Shown in pieces: positions 8,580 through 17,254 of a stretch of DNA of 64,000 bases. The stretch comes from Flavobacterium tyrosinilyticum (lineage in GTDB: Bacteria > Bacteroidota > Bacteroidia > Flavobacteriales > Flavobacteriaceae). Both the position numbers and the translations under genes were made by a program. Within the stretch, counting starts at the first letter, position 1. Each line of letters begins with the position of its first letter. The DNA is taken from contig NZ_JAMOKG010000003.1 of assembly GCF_023656565.1 (NCBI RefSeq), forward strand, positions 1,178,001 through 1,242,000, given 5' to 3'. The notes beneath the pieces are model-generated. The model was not told the origin of the DNA and ran no database searches. It saw only the letters and a program-made list of their open reading frames with translations.

Positions 8580-10058
8580 TTAATACGCCTTAGCAAAAAG
8601 CACTCTTTTAGAAGAAGGTTTCCCAGTAAACACACAGGTTCCCGCCTCTTCTACAGCATCCAAAGGAATGCAACGAATCGTCGCTTTTGTCAACTCTTTT
8701 ATCTTCTCTTCTGTCTCAGCAGTTCCATCCCAATGAGCAGATAAAAAGCCTCCTTTTCCTTCTAAAACTTCTTTAAATTCCTCAAAATTATTTACTTCCG
8801 TAATATGAGTATTACGATAATCTAATGCTTTTGTAAATAAGTCTGTTTGAATCTGCTCTAAAAGATCATTTACGTGTTCAACGATTTTTTCGTTAGAAAC
8901 CACTTCTTTTGTCAAATTATCACGTCTTGCCACCTCAAAAGTTCCGTTCTCAAGATCTTTTGGACCAACTGCAATTCTAACAGGCACTCCTTTAAGTTCC
9001 CATTCTGCAAATTTAAATCCTGGCTTTTGCGTTGTTCTATCGTCAAACTTGACAGTGATTTTCAATTTTCTCAATTTAGCTGTCAAATCCTTAACTGCCT
9101 CTGTAATTTGAGCCAATTGTTCATCTGTCTTATATATAGGAACAATTACTACTTGAATTGGAGCCAAATTAGGAGGCAACACCAATCCTTGATCGTCAGA
9201 ATGAGTCATAATTAACGCCCCCATTAAACGAGTAGATACTCCCCAAGAAGTTCCCCAAACATGCTCTTGCTTTCCTTCAGCATTAGCAAACTTAACATCA
9301 AATGCTTTTGCAAAGTTCTGCCCTAAGAAGTGAGATGTTCCCGCTTGTAATGCCTTCCCATCCTGCATTAATGCTTCAATACAGTACGTTTCATCTGCTC
9401 CAGCAAAACGTTCTGTTTCAGTTTTAAAACCTTTTACAACCGGAATCGCCATGAAGCTTTCTGCAAAATCAGCATAAACATTCATCATTTTCTCTGATTC
9501 CTCAATTGCTTCATCTTTTGTAGCGTGAGCTGTATGCCCTTCCTGCCATAAAAACTCAGCAGTTCTTAGAAATAAACGTGTACGCATTTCCCATCGAACC
9601 ACATTAGCCCATTGATTAATTAACAAAGGTAAATCTCTATAAGATTGTACCCATCCTTTATATGTAGACCAAATAATAGCTTCACTTGTAGGTCGAACAA
9701 TAAGCTCTTCCTCTAATTTTGCATTTGGATCAACCATTAGTTTCCCAGGTCTATCCTCATCATTTTTCAACCTATAATGCGTTACAACAGCGCATTCTTT
9801 CGCAAATCCCTCAGCATTTTTCTCCTCTGCCTCAAACATGCTTTTCGGTACAAACAAAGGAAAATATGCGTTTTGATGTCCAGTTTCTTTGAACATACGA
9901 TCCAACTCAGCTTGCATTTTTTCCCAAATAGCATATCCGTATGGTTTTATTACCATACATCCTCTAACTCCTGAATTTTCAGCTAGATCTGCTTTTACAA
10001 CCAGTTCGTTATACCATTTCGAATAATCTTCTGATCTTGTAGTAAGGTTCTTACTCAT
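8580..10058 (-). CDS. proS: Prolyl-tRNA synthetase (archaeal/eukaryotic type)
   Basis: 492-residue class II aminoacyl-tRNA synthetase that charges tRNA-Pro in the cytoplasm. The N-terminal catalytic core contains the substrate-binding RPTSE loop, class II motif 2 (VVRWEMRTRLFLRTAEFLWQ) and a late class II motif (GTSWGVSTRLMGALIMTHSDD). The anticodon-binding domain is at ~290-400 (QVVIVPIYK) and the archaeal-type C-terminal domain ends in a tyrosine (LFAKAY). It lacks the editing insertion of the classical bacterial ProRS, and its length and architecture are those of the short archaeal-like form found throughout Bacteroidetes. Confidence 0.96.
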   Translation of the reverse strand: MSKNLTTRSEDYSKWYNELVVKADLAENSGVRGCMVIKPYGYAIWEKMQAELDRMFKETGHQNAYFPLFVPKSMFEAEEKNAEGFAKECAVVTHYRLKNDEDRPGKLMVDPNAKLEEELIVRPTSEAIIWSTYKGWVQSYRDLPLLINQWANVVRWEMRTRLFLRTAEFLWQEGHTAHATKDEAIEESEKMMNVYADFAESFMAIPVVKGFKTETERFAGADETYCIEALMQDGKALQAGTSHFLGQNFAKAFDVKFANAEGKQEHVWGTSWGVSTRLMGALIMTHSDDQGLVLPPNLAPIQVVIVPIYKTDEQLAQITEAVKDLTAKLRKLKITVKFDDRTTQKPGFKFAEWELKGVPVRIAVGPKDLENGTFEVARRDNLTKEVVSNEKIVEHVNDLLEQIQTDLFTKALDYRNTHITEVNNFEEFKEVLEGKGGFLSAHWDGTAETEEKIKELTKATIRCIPLDAVEEAGTCVFTGKPSSKRVLFAKAY

Positions 10059-10122
10059 ATTATATTTTTTGGCACAAATTTTGTTTTATACAATTTTAAC
10101 TAAATAGTTTGACAAAACTAAC

Positions 10123-10130
10123 TAATTTTG
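10123..10130 (+). promoter_or_regulatory. -7 promoter element (TAATTTTG)
   Basis: TAATTTTG matches TAnnTTTG, 30 bases before the ATG at 10161. A TTG lies only 11 bases upstream, too close for a consensus -33 box, so this is a partial match. Confidence 0.45.
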
Positions 10131-10160
10131 TAATGTGCAACAATAAAAAACACCACAGAT

Positions 10161-11153
10161 ATGAAAACTTACCTTTCACTCCGCCAAAACTCTAATCATT
10201 TTTACTTAATCGGATTACTGAGTTTACTGCTTGCATCATGTGGTTCTTACCAAAATTCATCTTATTACGATAATGATGGAGTATACGGTGGTTCATCAGT
10301 TAAATATGTACAAACAGGTACAAACAATCAATACAAAGAATATTTCAGATCATTACAAGATGACAATCAGCCGACTGAGATATTTACAGACGTTGACAAT
10401 TACACTAACTATTCAGACAGTACCCAAACTGCCTCTGCAGGTTATCCTGCATGGGGAAGCAGCAGCTCTGATGTTTCTGTAAATTTTTACTCTAGTCCAT
10501 CATGGTCATTCGGATTTGGATGGGGCTACCCTTATTACGGCTACGGTTATGGATATGGATGGGGGCACCCTTATTACGGATGGGGCTACCCTGGATGGGG
10601 ATATCCAGGATGGGGTTACCCAAGTTGGGGATATCCATACTACGGCTACAATTATTCTTACAACTATGGAAGAAGAGGCTCTGCAGGCTATTATGGTGAC
10701 AGAAACTATGCTTATAACAGAAACTACAGCACCAATAGAGGCTATAGCACTAACAGAAACTATACTACAAATAGAGGAAGTTACACAACAAATAGAAATT
10801 ATACCACAAACAGATCAAACGGATACACTGACTTCAGAAGTTCTAATATGAATGGAAGAACAAGCAGCCCTACATTTACAAACAGAAGATCTTACGACAA
10901 TAGCTCAAACTACAACAATAGCAATTACAGCAATAGAAGATCTTATAATAATAGCGGAAATACTACGACAAATAGGACTTACACACCTAGCAACAACAGC
11001 GGCTCATCAAGAACCTATGCTCCTAGCAATAGTGGATCTTCAAGAAGTTACGCCCCTAGCAATAGCGGTGGAGGCTCTAGATCATACAGCGGCGGCGGTG
11101 GAGGCGGTGGCGGAATGAGATCTGGCGGCGGTGGCGGTGGAGGCAGAAGATAA
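10161..11153 (+). CDS. Low-complexity Gly/Tyr/Asn-rich lipoprotein
   Basis: 330-residue predicted lipoprotein: hydrophobic N-terminus and lipobox LLLASC with C27 as the lipidated cysteine. Residues ~30-115 are ordinary and moderately conserved in look (YFRSLQDDNQPTEIFTDVDNY). After that the protein becomes repetitive: a GYPYYGYGYG/GWG block (~118-170), a run of N-R-N-Y-T/S-T-N-R-G repeats (~180-215), serine/asparagine repeats of the S-S-R-T-Y-A-P-S-N-S type (~265-300), and a C-terminal poly-glycine tail ending GGGGRR. Strongly repeated DNA gives long spurious open frames in the other plus-strand frames. Function unknown. The aromatic/glycine repeats suggest a flexible surface or adhesive matrix component. 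It precedes an outer-membrane barrel gene by 42 bases and may be co-transcribed with it. Confidence 0.75.
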   Translation: MKTYLSLRQNSNHFYLIGLLSLLLASCGSYQNSSYYDNDGVYGGSSVKYVQTGTNNQYKEYFRSLQDDNQPTEIFTDVDNYTNYSDSTQTASAGYPAWGSSSSDVSVNFYSSPSWSFGFGWGYPYYGYGYGYGWGHPYYGWGYPGWGYPGWGYPSWGYPYYGYNYSYNYGRRGSAGYYGDRNYAYNRNYSTNRGYSTNRNYTTNRGSYTTNRNYTTNRSNGYTDFRSSNMNGRTSSPTFTNRRSYDNSSNYNNSNYSNRRSYNNSGNTTTNRTYTPSNNSGSSRTYAPSNSGSSRSYAPSNSGGGSRSYSGGGGGGGGMRSGGGGGGGRR

Positions 11154-11195
11154 TTCTTCCTCAACCCTCTAAATTTCTAACTTAAACTTATCAAA

Positions 11196-12698
11196 ATGAA
11201 AAAAATATTTTTCCTATTTATAACAGGACTAACTGTCAGCGCGTCATATTCACAAGAAGTTTCAGATGCTTTACGTTATTCTCAAGAAAATCTTACCGGT
11301 ACTGCACGCTACAGAGCCATGAGCGGTGCCTTTGGAGCAGTTGGAGGAGACATTTCTTCTTTAAGTGTTAACCCAGCTGGATCTGCAATTTTTAATAGCA
11401 ATCAAGTTGGAGTAACATTTAGCAATCAGAACATTAAAAACAATTCTAATTACTTCGGAACTGAAACATCAGATAAAGAGAACTCTTTTATCCTAAATCA
11501 AGCAGGAGGTGTTTTTGTATTTAAAAATAACAATCCAAATGTTGGATGGAACAAGATTGCGATTGGTGCAACTTATGAGAATACCAATAATTTCAATAAT
11601 GAAGTTTTTTCTGCAGGAACGAATCCTACCAATTCAGTTGGCGGTTATTTCTTAGATTATGCAAATGGAATTCCTTTAAAATATATAGACGGTTTAGACT
11701 ATAGAGATTTAAATTATACAGAACAGCAAGCCTATATGGGATACTGGGGACATGTCATAGACCCAGTTGCTATTGATCCAGAAAACACTCAATATTTAAG
11801 CAACATTCCTCCAGGCGGGAACTATTACCAAGAAAACGAAGTTTACACTAGAGGATACAATAGCAAAATAGGATTTAATATTGCAACTTCCTATAAAGAT
11901 CGACTTTATCTTGGTGCCAACTTAAATGTTCATATAACTGACTATAGAAGATCTACAAGTTTTTACGAAGACAATAACAATCCGTTACAGCCATACGAAA
12001 CAATTTCAAATTTACGCTTCAACAACGAACTTTACACATACGGAAATGGTTTTTCTTTCCAACTTGGGGCAATAGGAAAAGTGACAGACAACTTTAGACT
12101 TGGTCTAGCTTATGAATCTAATACTTGGTACGAATTGTACGATGAAGCTTCTCAAAGTATATATACAACCAGACAAGCAGACGGTGGGCCAGCAATAAAC
12201 GCTAACGTAAATCCTAATGTTGTAAACGTTTACGAATCGTACACTTTACAAACTCCAGACAAATGGACTTTCAGCGCCGCTTATGTTTTTGGCAAATCTG
12301 GTTTATTAAGCGTTGATTACGGTATAAGAAATTATGGCAACAGCAAATTTAAACCTACAAATGATGCTGGATTTAGAGAAATCAATAATGATATAAGCAA
12401 TACTTTAACCAGCACGGGCGAACTTCGAATTGGTGCTGAGTACAAAATAAAACAATTAAGTTTAAGAGGTGGATACCGTTATGAAGGAAGTCCTTACAAA
12501 AACGGAATTACAGTTGGTGAATTAAACAGCTATTCTGCCGGTTTAGGTTATAATTTCGGATCTACAAAACTTGACTTAGCTTACTCTTATTTAGAAAGAG
12601 AGTCAAATCAAGGTTTCTTTACAAGAGGATTTACAGACGGAGCTAATATTACCTCAAAACTGAACAATGTTACTATGACTTTATTATTTGAATTGTAA
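11196..12698 (+). CDS. OmpP1/FadL-family outer membrane protein
   Basis: 500-residue predicted beta-barrel with an N-terminal signal peptide (cleavage near ASYSQ). The early segment DALRYSQENLTGTARYRAMSGAFGAVGGDISSL is typical of the Bacteroidetes OmpP1/FadL 'outer membrane protein transport' family, in which the N-terminal region folds into the barrel as a hatch. Alternating amphipathic strands run to a C-terminal strand ending in LLFEL. FadL members take up hydrophobic compounds, but the substrate of this branch is not established. Lies 42 bases after the Gly/Tyr-rich lipoprotein and ends in a clear terminator. Confidence 0.8.
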   Translation: MKKIFFLFITGLTVSASYSQEVSDALRYSQENLTGTARYRAMSGAFGAVGGDISSLSVNPAGSAIFNSNQVGVTFSNQNIKNNSNYFGTETSDKENSFILNQAGGVFVFKNNNPNVGWNKIAIGATYENTNNFNNEVFSAGTNPTNSVGGYFLDYANGIPLKYIDGLDYRDLNYTEQQAYMGYWGHVIDPVAIDPENTQYLSNIPPGGNYYQENEVYTRGYNSKIGFNIATSYKDRLYLGANLNVHITDYRRSTSFYEDNNNPLQPYETISNLRFNNELYTYGNGFSFQLGAIGKVTDNFRLGLAYESNTWYELYDEASQSIYTTRQADGGPAINANVNPNVVNVYESYTLQTPDKWTFSAAYVFGKSGLLSVDYGIRNYGNSKFKPTNDAGFREINNDISNTLTSTGELRIGAEYKIKQLSLRGGYRYEGSPYKNGITVGELNSYSAGLGYNFGSTKLDLAYSYLERESNQGFFTRGFTDGANITSKLNNVTMTLLFEL

Positions 12699-12726
12699 TT
12701 AAAAATCAAAATAGATGATTGAAATT

Positions 12727-12758
12727 TCCGTCAGGTTTTTATCTGGCGGATTTTTTTT
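12727..12758 (+). terminator. Intrinsic terminator
   Basis: Stem TCCGTCAG / CTGGCGGA (one G-T pair) with an 8-base loop, followed by eight T residues, 28 bases after the OmpP1-family stop codon. Confidence 0.85.
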
Positions 12759-12859
12759 ATCCTTTCAAAAACCCTTTAATTCAAATCTAACTCAAAAAAC
12801 ACAAGCAACTAGAAGAGTTAACTTCATAAAAAACAGCTAAAACAAACTGCAAACTAGTG

Positions 12860-12887
12860 TTGTTTGAATAAAAAAAGTGTAATTTTG
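12860..12887 (+). promoter_or_regulatory. Promoter of rimO (TTG-N17-TAATTTTG)
   Basis: TTG at 12860-12862, 17-base spacer, TAATTTTG at 12880-12887: a full match to the Bacteroidetes consensus, 19 bases upstream of the rimO ATG. Confidence 0.75.
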
Positions 12888-12906
12888 CACTCCAATTTAT
12901 AAAAGT

Positions 12907-14220
12907 ATGAGAACCAAGTCTTTAAAAAAGAACAAAATTAACGTAATCACTCTTGGGTGTTCAAAAAATGTTTATGACAGTGAAGTCCTTATGGGACAGC
13001 TGCGTGCAAATGGAAAAGAAGTTGAACATGAAGCTCCTGCAGAAAAAGAAGGAAACATTATTGTAATCAATACTTGCGGGTTTATTGATAATGCAAAAGC
13101 AGAATCGGTAAATATGATTTTGGAATATGCAGACAAAAAAGACAAAGGACTTGTAGACAAAGTTTTCGTAACAGGATGTTTATCTGAGCGTTATAGACCA
13201 GATTTAGAAAAAGAAATTCCGAACGTTGACCAGTATTTTGGAACAACAGAATTACCTCAATTGCTAAAAGCTTTAGGCGCAGATTATAAACATGAATTAC
13301 TTGGAGAGCGCTTAACTACAACTCCTAAAAATTATGCTTATTTAAAAATTGCTGAAGGATGCGATAGACCTTGTAGTTTTTGCGCAATTCCGTTAATGAG
13401 AGGTTCTCATGTTTCCCAACCAATTGAAAAATTAGTAAAAGAAGCTCAAGGTCTTGCTAAAAATGGGGTTAAAGAATTAATATTAATTGCTCAAGATTTA
13501 ACTTATTATGGTCTTGATCTTTATAAAAAACGTAATCTTGCAGAATTACTTGAAGCTTTAGTACAAGTGGAAGGAATTGAATGGATCCGTTTACACTATG
13601 CTTTCCCAACCGGTTTCCCTATGGATGTTTTGGAAGTAATGAAACGCGAACCTAAAATCTGTAATTATATAGATATTCCGCTACAGCACATTTCAGATTC
13701 GATTTTGAAATCAATGCGACGTGGTACAACTCAAGCAAAAACTACTCAGTTATTAAAAGATTTCCGTGCAGCAGTTCCTGGAATGGCAATTAGAACAACA
13801 TTAATTGTTGGTTACCCTGGTGAGACTCAAGAAGATTTTGAAATTTTGAAAGATTTCGTTCAGGAAATGAAATTTGACAGAATGGGATGTTTTGCTTATT
13901 CTCACGAAGAAAACACTCATGCTTATTTACTAGAAGACAATGTTCCAGATGATGTAAAACAAGCTAGAGCAAACGAAATTATGGAATTGCAATCTCAAAT
14001 TTCTTGGGATTTGAATCAGGAGAAAGTTGGTAAAGTTTTCAAATGTATTATTGACAGAAAAGAAGGAGCTCATTTTGTAGGACGTACAGAGTTTGACAGT
14101 CCAGATGTTGATAACGAAGTTCTAATTGATGCTTCTAAACATTATGTAAAAACTGGAGAATTTGTTAATATCAAGATAATTGAAGCAACAGAATTTGATT
14201 TATACGGAGAACCTGCTTAA
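12907..14220 (+). CDS. rimO: Ribosomal protein S12 methylthiotransferase RimO
   Basis: 437-residue radical SAM methylthiotransferase that adds a methylthio group to an aspartate of ribosomal protein S12. The N-terminal MTTase domain has the three cluster cysteines (C18 in LGCSKN; INTCGF; VTGCLSERY). The radical SAM cluster motif is C152-x3-C156-x2-C159 (GCDRPCSFCAIP). The C-terminal ~65 residues form the TRAM domain (GRTEFDSPDVDNEVLI). The 'LGCSKNxxDSE' start and GRxEFDSPDVDN pattern separate RimO from MiaB and MtaB. It has its own promoter; a small secreted protein gene follows 41 bases on. Confidence 0.96.
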   Translation: MRTKSLKKNKINVITLGCSKNVYDSEVLMGQLRANGKEVEHEAPAEKEGNIIVINTCGFIDNAKAESVNMILEYADKKDKGLVDKVFVTGCLSERYRPDLEKEIPNVDQYFGTTELPQLLKALGADYKHELLGERLTTTPKNYAYLKIAEGCDRPCSFCAIPLMRGSHVSQPIEKLVKEAQGLAKNGVKELILIAQDLTYYGLDLYKKRNLAELLEALVQVEGIEWIRLHYAFPTGFPMDVLEVMKREPKICNYIDIPLQHISDSILKSMRRGTTQAKTTQLLKDFRAAVPGMAIRTTLIVGYPGETQEDFEILKDFVQEMKFDRMGCFAYSHEENTHAYLLEDNVPDDVKQARANEIMELQSQISWDLNQEKVGKVFKCIIDRKEGAHFVGRTEFDSPDVDNEVLIDASKHYVKTGEFVNIKIIEATEFDLYGEPA

Positions 14221-14261
14221 ATTTACACTTAACTATTGCTAACATTAGACAAAATACTTTT

Positions 14262-14810
14262 ATGAAACTTACGCTAAACTTAATTATTTTCGTTTTCACT
14301 TTATTCTGTTTCAATACTGTTTCTGCTCAATACGGAAACGGATACTACAATAATGGTTATGGTAACGGTTATGGACGAGGCGGCGGAATGGGCATGGATA
14401 GAAGTATGATGGCTGGTCCGCAAAGCACACCAAGCAAACCTAAGGAAACTCCTCCTGAGCAAACTGCAGCATTGATTGTAGATCAGATGAAACAGCAGAT
14501 CAATTTAGATGAATTGCAGTCAATTGCAATTTCGAATGTTTTGGCTGACAGTATACGTGAGCAAGGTATTTTATTAAAAAACGAAAACAGTAATCAAGAT
14601 CAAAAAATTGAGCAGATAAAAGCTTTACGCGAAAGTACCGATAAAAAAATTAGCGCTTTTTTAAATCCAGACCAAGTTGAAAAATATAAAACTTTTATGG
14701 ATTCTTTAAAAGAAGTAAAAAAGACCAAATCAAAAAAGAAAAAAGATAAAGATTCTAAAGAAGACACCAAAGAAGTAAAAGACGCACCAGATACGAAAAT
14801 TTCAGAATAA
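14262..14810 (+). CDS. Secreted protein with Gly/Tyr-rich N-terminus and helical core
   Basis: 182 residues. Signal peptide 1-23 (FNTVSAQ), then a short Gly/Tyr/Asn-rich stretch (~24-46, YGNGYYNNGYGNGYGRGGGM), a helical region (~65-145) and a very lysine-rich tail (KKTKSKKKKDKDSKED). The helical part has the pattern of the Spy/CpxP-like periplasmic families of Bacteroidetes: an early L-x-x-x-Q segment and the late 'FLNPDQVEKYKTFMDSL' resembling the LTPEQ repeat. That is only a fold-level guess. Between rimO and an amidase on the same strand with short gaps (41 and 27 bases), so probably in one transcription unit with them. Confidence 0.65.
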   Translation: MKLTLNLIIFVFTLFCFNTVSAQYGNGYYNNGYGNGYGRGGGMGMDRSMMAGPQSTPSKPKETPPEQTAALIVDQMKQQINLDELQSIAISNVLADSIREQGILLKNENSNQDQKIEQIKALRESTDKKISAFLNPDQVEKYKTFMDSLKEVKKTKSKKKKDKDSKEDTKEVKDAPDTKISE

Positions 14811-14837
14811 TCGTTATTAACTATAAAACAACGAATT

Positions 14838-15743
14838 ATGACAAAAAAGCATTTTTGTTATCTCATTTTAGCTATTATAATTAGCTCTTGCTCTACAAAT
14901 CCGTACAAGACTACTGAAAAAGCTTATGATCAGCAACTGAAAACTTTAGAAAACCAGATTACAAGCAAAGAATCCAAAACAATTCCTGCGGTTCCACCTT
15001 TGGCAATTGACACTTCTTACGCACAACAACTGGGAATCGTAAAAGACACTTTATCTAAAACCGGCTCTACTTATTTGGTAAACGGAATAAATACGGAATG
15101 GGTTGGTACTGTAAATTTTAATTTAAGAAAACCAAGTTTTGTTATTATTCATCATACTGCACAAGATTCGCTGCAACAGACGATTAATACTTTTACAAAA
15201 ACCAAAACTCAGGTAAGCGCTCATTATATCATTTCTGAAAACGGAAAAGTGGTACAGATGCTTAATGATTATCTAAGAGCTTGGCATGCTGGAAATTCTA
15301 CTTGGGGAAAAACAACAGATTTAAACTCTTGTTCAATTGGTATTGAATTAGACAATAATGGCTTTAAACCTTTTACCGAGGCGCAAATTAACAGCTTAAT
15401 GGCTTTATTAACTAAACTTAAAAAGGATTACAACATTCCTACACAAAACTTTTTAGGCCATGCAGATATTGCACCAGGAAGAAAACAAGATCCGAGCGCA
15501 TTGTTTCCGTGGAAAATTTTAGCAGAAAAAGGATTCGGAATTTGGCCAGACGAAGTCTTAGAACCTGCTCCTTTTGATTTTAAAATTGAACCAGCGCTTA
15601 GAATAATAGGCTATAATACTAAAAATTTGAGTGCCGCAATTCAAGCTTTTAAACTGCATTATATCCAAACTGATGCAACTTCAGTCTTAGATAGAAAAAC
15701 CATCGATACTATTTATTCGATTTACAAAAAACAGATCCAATAA
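14838..15743 (+). CDS. N-acetylmuramoyl-L-alanine amidase (Amidase_2), lipoprotein
   Basis: 301 residues. The N-terminus has lipobox IISSC (C18), so it is a predicted periplasm-facing lipoprotein. The Amidase_2/AmpD-type domain spans ~92-230. It has a zinc histidine in FVIIHHTAQD (H105/H106), the HAGNSTWG loop, and a second zinc pair in GHADIAPGRKQDPS (H208, D218) with catalytic lysine K216. This agrees with zinc amidases that cut the amide between MurNAc and L-Ala in peptidoglycan. The C-terminal ~60 residues (IQAFKLHY) resemble a peptidoglycan-binding helix bundle. Likely cell-wall turnover or recycling, comparable to AmiD of E. coli. Confidence 0.9.
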   Translation: MTKKHFCYLILAIIISSCSTNPYKTTEKAYDQQLKTLENQITSKESKTIPAVPPLAIDTSYAQQLGIVKDTLSKTGSTYLVNGINTEWVGTVNFNLRKPSFVIIHHTAQDSLQQTINTFTKTKTQVSAHYIISENGKVVQMLNDYLRAWHAGNSTWGKTTDLNSCSIGIELDNNGFKPFTEAQINSLMALLTKLKKDYNIPTQNFLGHADIAPGRKQDPSALFPWKILAEKGFGIWPDEVLEPAPFDFKIEPALRIIGYNTKNLSAAIQAFKLHYIQTDATSVLDRKTIDTIYSIYKKQIQ

Positions 15744-15770
15744 ATAAAAATTAATTTTTAAAAACATACA

Positions 15771-15803
15771 ACGCATTTCTAGATTTTAGAAATGCGTTTT
15801 TTT
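15771..15803 (+). terminator. Intrinsic terminator of the rimO-amidase unit
   Basis: Perfect 11-bp stem ACGCATTTCTA / TAGAAATGCGT with a 5-base loop and a T-tract, 27 bases after the amidase stop. Confidence 0.85.
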
Positions 15804-15826
15804 ATTCCATAATAATATACCATAAT

Positions 15827-16010
15827 ACGGTTAACGATTCATATATCAAAAAAAACGTGCTGCGGCGTGTCTCTACAATCCTATTAATCGATTGACTATT
15901 TACGATTTGCAAAAAGACGTTCTGCGGTGCGTTTCCACAATATAAATCATATTAATCAATTTACCATTACGATTCGTAAAAGACGCACTGCGGTGCGTCT
16001 CTACAATCAT
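15827..16010. repeat. Three tandem ~60-bp REP-like units
   Basis: Three imperfect copies of a unit of about 58-66 bases with cores at ~15854-15880, ~15912-15941 and ~15978-16008. Each core contains a palindrome of the type AGACGCAC-TGCG-GTGCGTCT followed by CTACAAT. The third copy has a perfect 8-bp stem; the first and second have mismatches. Flanks (ATTAATCGATT / TTTACGATT) are also repeated. The same core occurs again at 59620-59701. This fills most of the 416-base gap between the amidase and the porin-like gene; no coding potential is seen. Confidence 0.8.
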
Positions 16011-16087
16011 ATAAATAAAACACACAGCAATTTTAAACAATGATTAAACAGCATTCATAACTCATAACTTAAAACTCATCACAATGT

Positions 16088-16124
16088 AAAAAAGCTGCCA
16101 AAACATTAGAATGTTTCGACAGCT
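16088..16124 (-). terminator. Intrinsic terminator of the porin-like gene
   Basis: Minus-strand stem AGCTGTCGAAACATT / AATGTTTTGGCAGCT with two G-T pairs and a 2-base loop, followed by T residues. It is separated from the gene end by an 18-base A-run at 16127-16144 (plus strand). Confidence 0.75.
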
Positions 16125-16159
16125 CCAAAAAAAAAAAAAAAAAATATCAATCTTTATCT

Positions 16160-17254
16160 CTAGAAAGAGTATGTTGTTGCAATTAAACCATAGAAGCTTC
16201 CACCTGTTGGCAATGCATTTTTGTCTAAAAATACATCCTCAGAAGCCGCATCGTATCTTAACTCAGGAATTATGGTAAGCTTACCAACTTTGTAATTTAA
16301 AGAAACTGTGTTGGCAAATACACTTGATCCTGCTAAAGTTCCTAAACTTGGAGCGGCATCTTTAGCATCAAAATATTCTATTCTGTAAGCCAAAAGTAAT
16401 GCTGGATTGAAAGTATAATTAGCATAACCCACTACAGAAAACCAATCTCCGTCTAAATTACTATCAAAATCATTTGTTGTTTTTGCATAAGTTGCATTTA
16501 ATCCAAGAGCGAAACTATCACTAATTGTTTTAGATGCAGTTAAATCAAACTGCGTTTTATTTTCGTCTGAAACTGGAATTGTACTTCCTGGAATTGGATT
16601 ACTACTTCCTGTTGTAAAATTCAAATAAGCACTTCCTGTATCTCCAATATATCCTACTTGCCCGATGAATGTTTTTTGGTAAGAACCTGCGTCCATAGCC
16701 GATTTAAAGTCTGTCGGGTTGGTTAATCCTAACATCGCAGTAAAGTGACCTGAAGTATATTGTGCCTTAACCCCAGTATTAAAAAATGGCCCATACGAAA
16801 ACGCATACGACATACTGTAATTTTTATTATCTACTGCATCTAACACTTCATATCCGATGTGGGTTCCGAAACTACCCGCGACTACCTTAAACTCTTCAGT
16901 TAAATTGTATGTAAAAAATAATTGTTTAATCATAAATTTTGCGCTTGCATCTTTATCTGGCGTTTCATTATATGAAAATTCAGCTGCTCTTTTTCCGAAA
17001 CCTAAGTCTACAAAAACAGAAGCTTTTCCAAAAGTATGACCTGCTTCAATCGATGCCATTCCTAATTCGAATGAATTCTGTGAGTTGGTAAAGCTCGTTA
17101 ATCCATTCATTTGTTTTGAAAAATCATATTTATAGTACGCATCTGCAGAACCTCCCCATGTGGTTGCTGGAGCGGTAGCGGCTGCTTCCTCTTCTTGGGC
17201 AAAGGCAAAAGAACTTGTTAACATCGCGGCTAAAATGTGAAATGCTTTTTTCAT
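16160..17254 (-). CDS. Outer membrane beta-barrel protein, porin-like
   Basis: 364 residues with a signal peptide (cleavage near SSFAFAQ), an acidic/alanine-rich linker (EEEAAATAPAT) and then a barrel of alternating strands (WGGSADAYYKYDF, ASVFVDLGFGKRAAEF, LTIIPELRYDAAS) ending in the aromatic C-terminal strand FYGLIATTYSF. This matches the Bacteroidetes 'porin / outer membrane beta-barrel' family with DUF1597-like appearance. Substrate is not visible. It stands alone with a terminator downstream and a long AT-rich leader region upstream. Confidence 0.75.
   Translation of the reverse strand: MKKAFHILAAMLTSSFAFAQEEEAAATAPATTWGGSADAYYKYDFSKQMNGLTSFTNSQNSFELGMASIEAGHTFGKASVFVDLGFGKRAAEFSYNETPDKDASAKFMIKQLFFTYNLTEEFKVVAGSFGTHIGYEVLDAVDNKNYSMSYAFSYGPFFNTGVKAQYTSGHFTAMLGLTNPTDFKSAMDAGSYQKTFIGQVGYIGDTGSAYLNFTTGSSNPIPGSTIPVSDENKTQFDLTASKTISDSFALGLNATYAKTTNDFDSNLDGDWFSVVGYANYTFNPALLLAYRIEYFDAKDAAPSLGTLAGSSVFANTVSLNYKVGKLTIIPELRYDAASEDVFLDKNALPTGGSFYGLIATTYSF

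Noticed and set aside
10231..11118. Several open frames in the other plus-strand frames of the Gly/Tyr-rich lipoprotein gene
   Set aside because: They arise from the codon repeats of the true gene, have unnatural Thr/Ile/Glu or Met/Gly/Leu repeats, and lack any start context of their own.
15827..16010. Possible CRISPR array
   Set aside because: Only three imperfect units, with palindromic cores and repeated flanks instead of unique spacers; the same core appears inverted elsewhere and no cas genes are present.
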